64,000 nucleotides of DNA, taken from positions 3,782,001-3,846,000 of the forward strand of contig NZ_CP032482.1 in assembly GCF_003600645.1 (NCBI RefSeq). The letters run 5' to 3'. This document shows positions 63,109-64,000 of the stretch, piece by piece. The notes below the pieces were generated by a model that made no database searches, was not told the DNA's origin, and worked only from the letters and a program-made list of their open reading frames with translations. The position numbers were made by a program, and so were the translations under genes. Within the stretch, counting starts at the first letter, position 1. Every line of letters begins with the position of its first letter. Origin of the DNA: Yersinia rochesterensis. Its GTDB lineage: Bacteria; Pseudomonadota; Gammaproteobacteria; Enterobacterales; Enterobacteriaceae.

Positions 63109-63750
63109 TTAACCCCGGGTTTGCAGGCGCATTTCACGTTCAGCTTCAGTCAAAGAAGCCAGGAATGCATCACGCTCAAACACACGTGTCATATAGCCTT
63201 TCAGCTCTTTAGAACCTGCGCCAGTGAATTCAATACCTAATTCTGGTAAACGCCACAGCAGAGGAGCCAGATAACAATCGACCAGACTGAACTCTTCACT
63301 CATAAAGAAAGGCATTTCATTAAACACTGGTGCAATAGTCAGCAGTTCTTCACGTAATTGTTTACGAGCAGCATCCGCTTCTTGCGCATTGCCTTTCTGA
63401 ATTTTCGCCAGTAGTGAATACCAATCCTGCTCAATGCGGTTCATCATCAAACGGCTGCTACCGCGTGCTACAGGGTAGACCGGCATCAATGGCGGGTGAG
63501 GAAAACGCTCATCCAGATACTCCATGATGATGCGGGATTCATACAGCGTCAGCTCGCGATCAACCAAAGTAGGGACGGTCTGGTAGGGATTGAGGTCAAT
63601 CAGATCCTGCGGCAGATTATCAGCTTCAACCTGCTCAATCTCAACACTGACACCTTTCTCCGCCAGTACGATGCGTACTTGATGGCTAAAAATGTCGGTC
63701 GGGCCGGAAAACAGCGTCATTACCGAACGTTTGTTGGCAGCGACAGCCAT
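63109..63750 (-). CDS. sspA: stringent starvation protein A
   Basis: 213 residues from MAVAANKRSVMTLFSG (E. coli 212); an in-frame ATG 12 nt earlier is not needed. GST fold without the catalytic residue; LNPYQTVPTL and the conserved surface PHPPLMPVYP (84-93 region) that contacts sigma-70 are intact. RNA-polymerase-associated regulator of stationary-phase and acid-response genes, acting partly by lowering H-NS. Cotranscribed with sspB. Confidence 0.96.
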   Translation of the reverse strand: MAVAANKRSVMTLFSGPTDIFSHQVRIVLAEKGVSVEIEQVEADNLPQDLIDLNPYQTVPTLVDRELTLYESRIIMEYLDERFPHPPLMPVYPVARGSSRLMMNRIEQDWYSLLAKIQKGNAQEADAARKQLREELLTIAPVFNEMPFFMSEEFSLVDCYLAPLLWRLPELGIEFTGAGSKELKGYMTRVFERDAFLASLTEAEREMRLQTRG

Positions 63751-64000
63751 GAAAACCTCCAAGATTATCTAGAAAAAACAATGCGAATAGCCCACGGTGA
63801 CGTTGCTATCCTGAGTCGTTTTACAGCCGGTTCGCAATCATGGTCGTTGCTGCCGTAAATAAGCCTTGGTCGAGAAAATAATTCAGCCAGGGAGATACAC
63901 GGACGCCAACAGTTCGCCGAACAGGCACAAAAGTGAGTGATAGTTTACCAGATTTTGCATGTTTTGTGGGGATGGTGCTGCGATTTCATGAACAATTGTC
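63751..64000. other. sspA upstream region
   Basis: 250 bases with no gene supported. It holds the sspA promoter (minus strand). The ribosomal genes rplM-rpsI found next in E. coli are not reached. Confidence 0.5.

Overview
The window is a stretch of enterobacterial chromosome, most likely a Yersinia of the Y. enterocolitica-like group. Gene order follows the E. coli K-12 map in long collinear blocks: fadH-rlmG-ygjP-ygjR-alx-sstT-ygjV-uxaAC-exuT-exuR-yqjA-mzrA-yqjCDEK-yqjF-yqjG-yhaJ-yhaK, then rnpB-rsmI-lpoA-yraN-diaA-dolP, mtgA-elbB-arcZ-arcB-yhcC-gltBD and sspBA. Many intergenic gaps hold ERIC (enterobacterial repetitive intergenic consensus) elements of a form typical of Yersinia. The species call is an inference from protein and repeat character, not from a search.

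Region by region. 1-0.7 kb: the end of murP (N-acetylmuramic acid PTS permease). 0.7-6.5 kb: an acid-resistance block reading gadB-gadC-glsA on the minus strand (glutamate decarboxylase, glutamate/GABA antiporter, glutaminase), with hdeD diverging from it and a decayed EamA-type transporter behind. 6.7-10.1 kb: fadH and rlmG. 10.1-12.9 kb: an accessory gene for an unusual autotransporter whose passenger is charged, helical and Ala-Lys-rich rather than beta-helical. 13.1-18.3 kb: ygjP, ygjR, alx with a long structured leader, sstT, ygjV. 18.4-25.8 kb: hexuronate catabolism (uxaC-uxaB-uxaA, exuT, exuR). 26-33.3 kb: yqjA-mzrA, yqjCDEK, yqjF, yqjG, yhaJ/yhaK.

33.3-41.5 kb is the main accessory segment. 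A LysR gene diverges from an aldo/keto reductase, cupin, SDR and alcohol dehydrogenase operon; the cupin signal peptide carries an amber codon. Next comes a MarR-type regulator followed by an HlyD-like adaptor, an ABC-2-type permease and a QnrB-like pentapeptide-repeat protein. Identical palindromes lie on the promoters of marR and hlyD, so MarR probably controls itself and the export/quinolone-protection genes. An IS10-like IS4-family element has then inserted into the terminator hairpin of rnpB.

43.3-64 kb is housekeeping: rsmI, lpoA, yraN, diaA, dolP, mtgA, elbB, the sRNA ArcZ, arcB, yhcC, gltBD, a small periplasmic protein of unknown function, and sspBA. Between lpoA and yraN sits a nearly perfect tandem array of 16 ERIC copies (period 124 bp, about 2 kb), which fills the whole intergenic gap. 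The observations most worth following up are the MarR/efflux/Qnr operon, the ERIC array, the helical-passenger autotransporter and the broken rnpB terminator.
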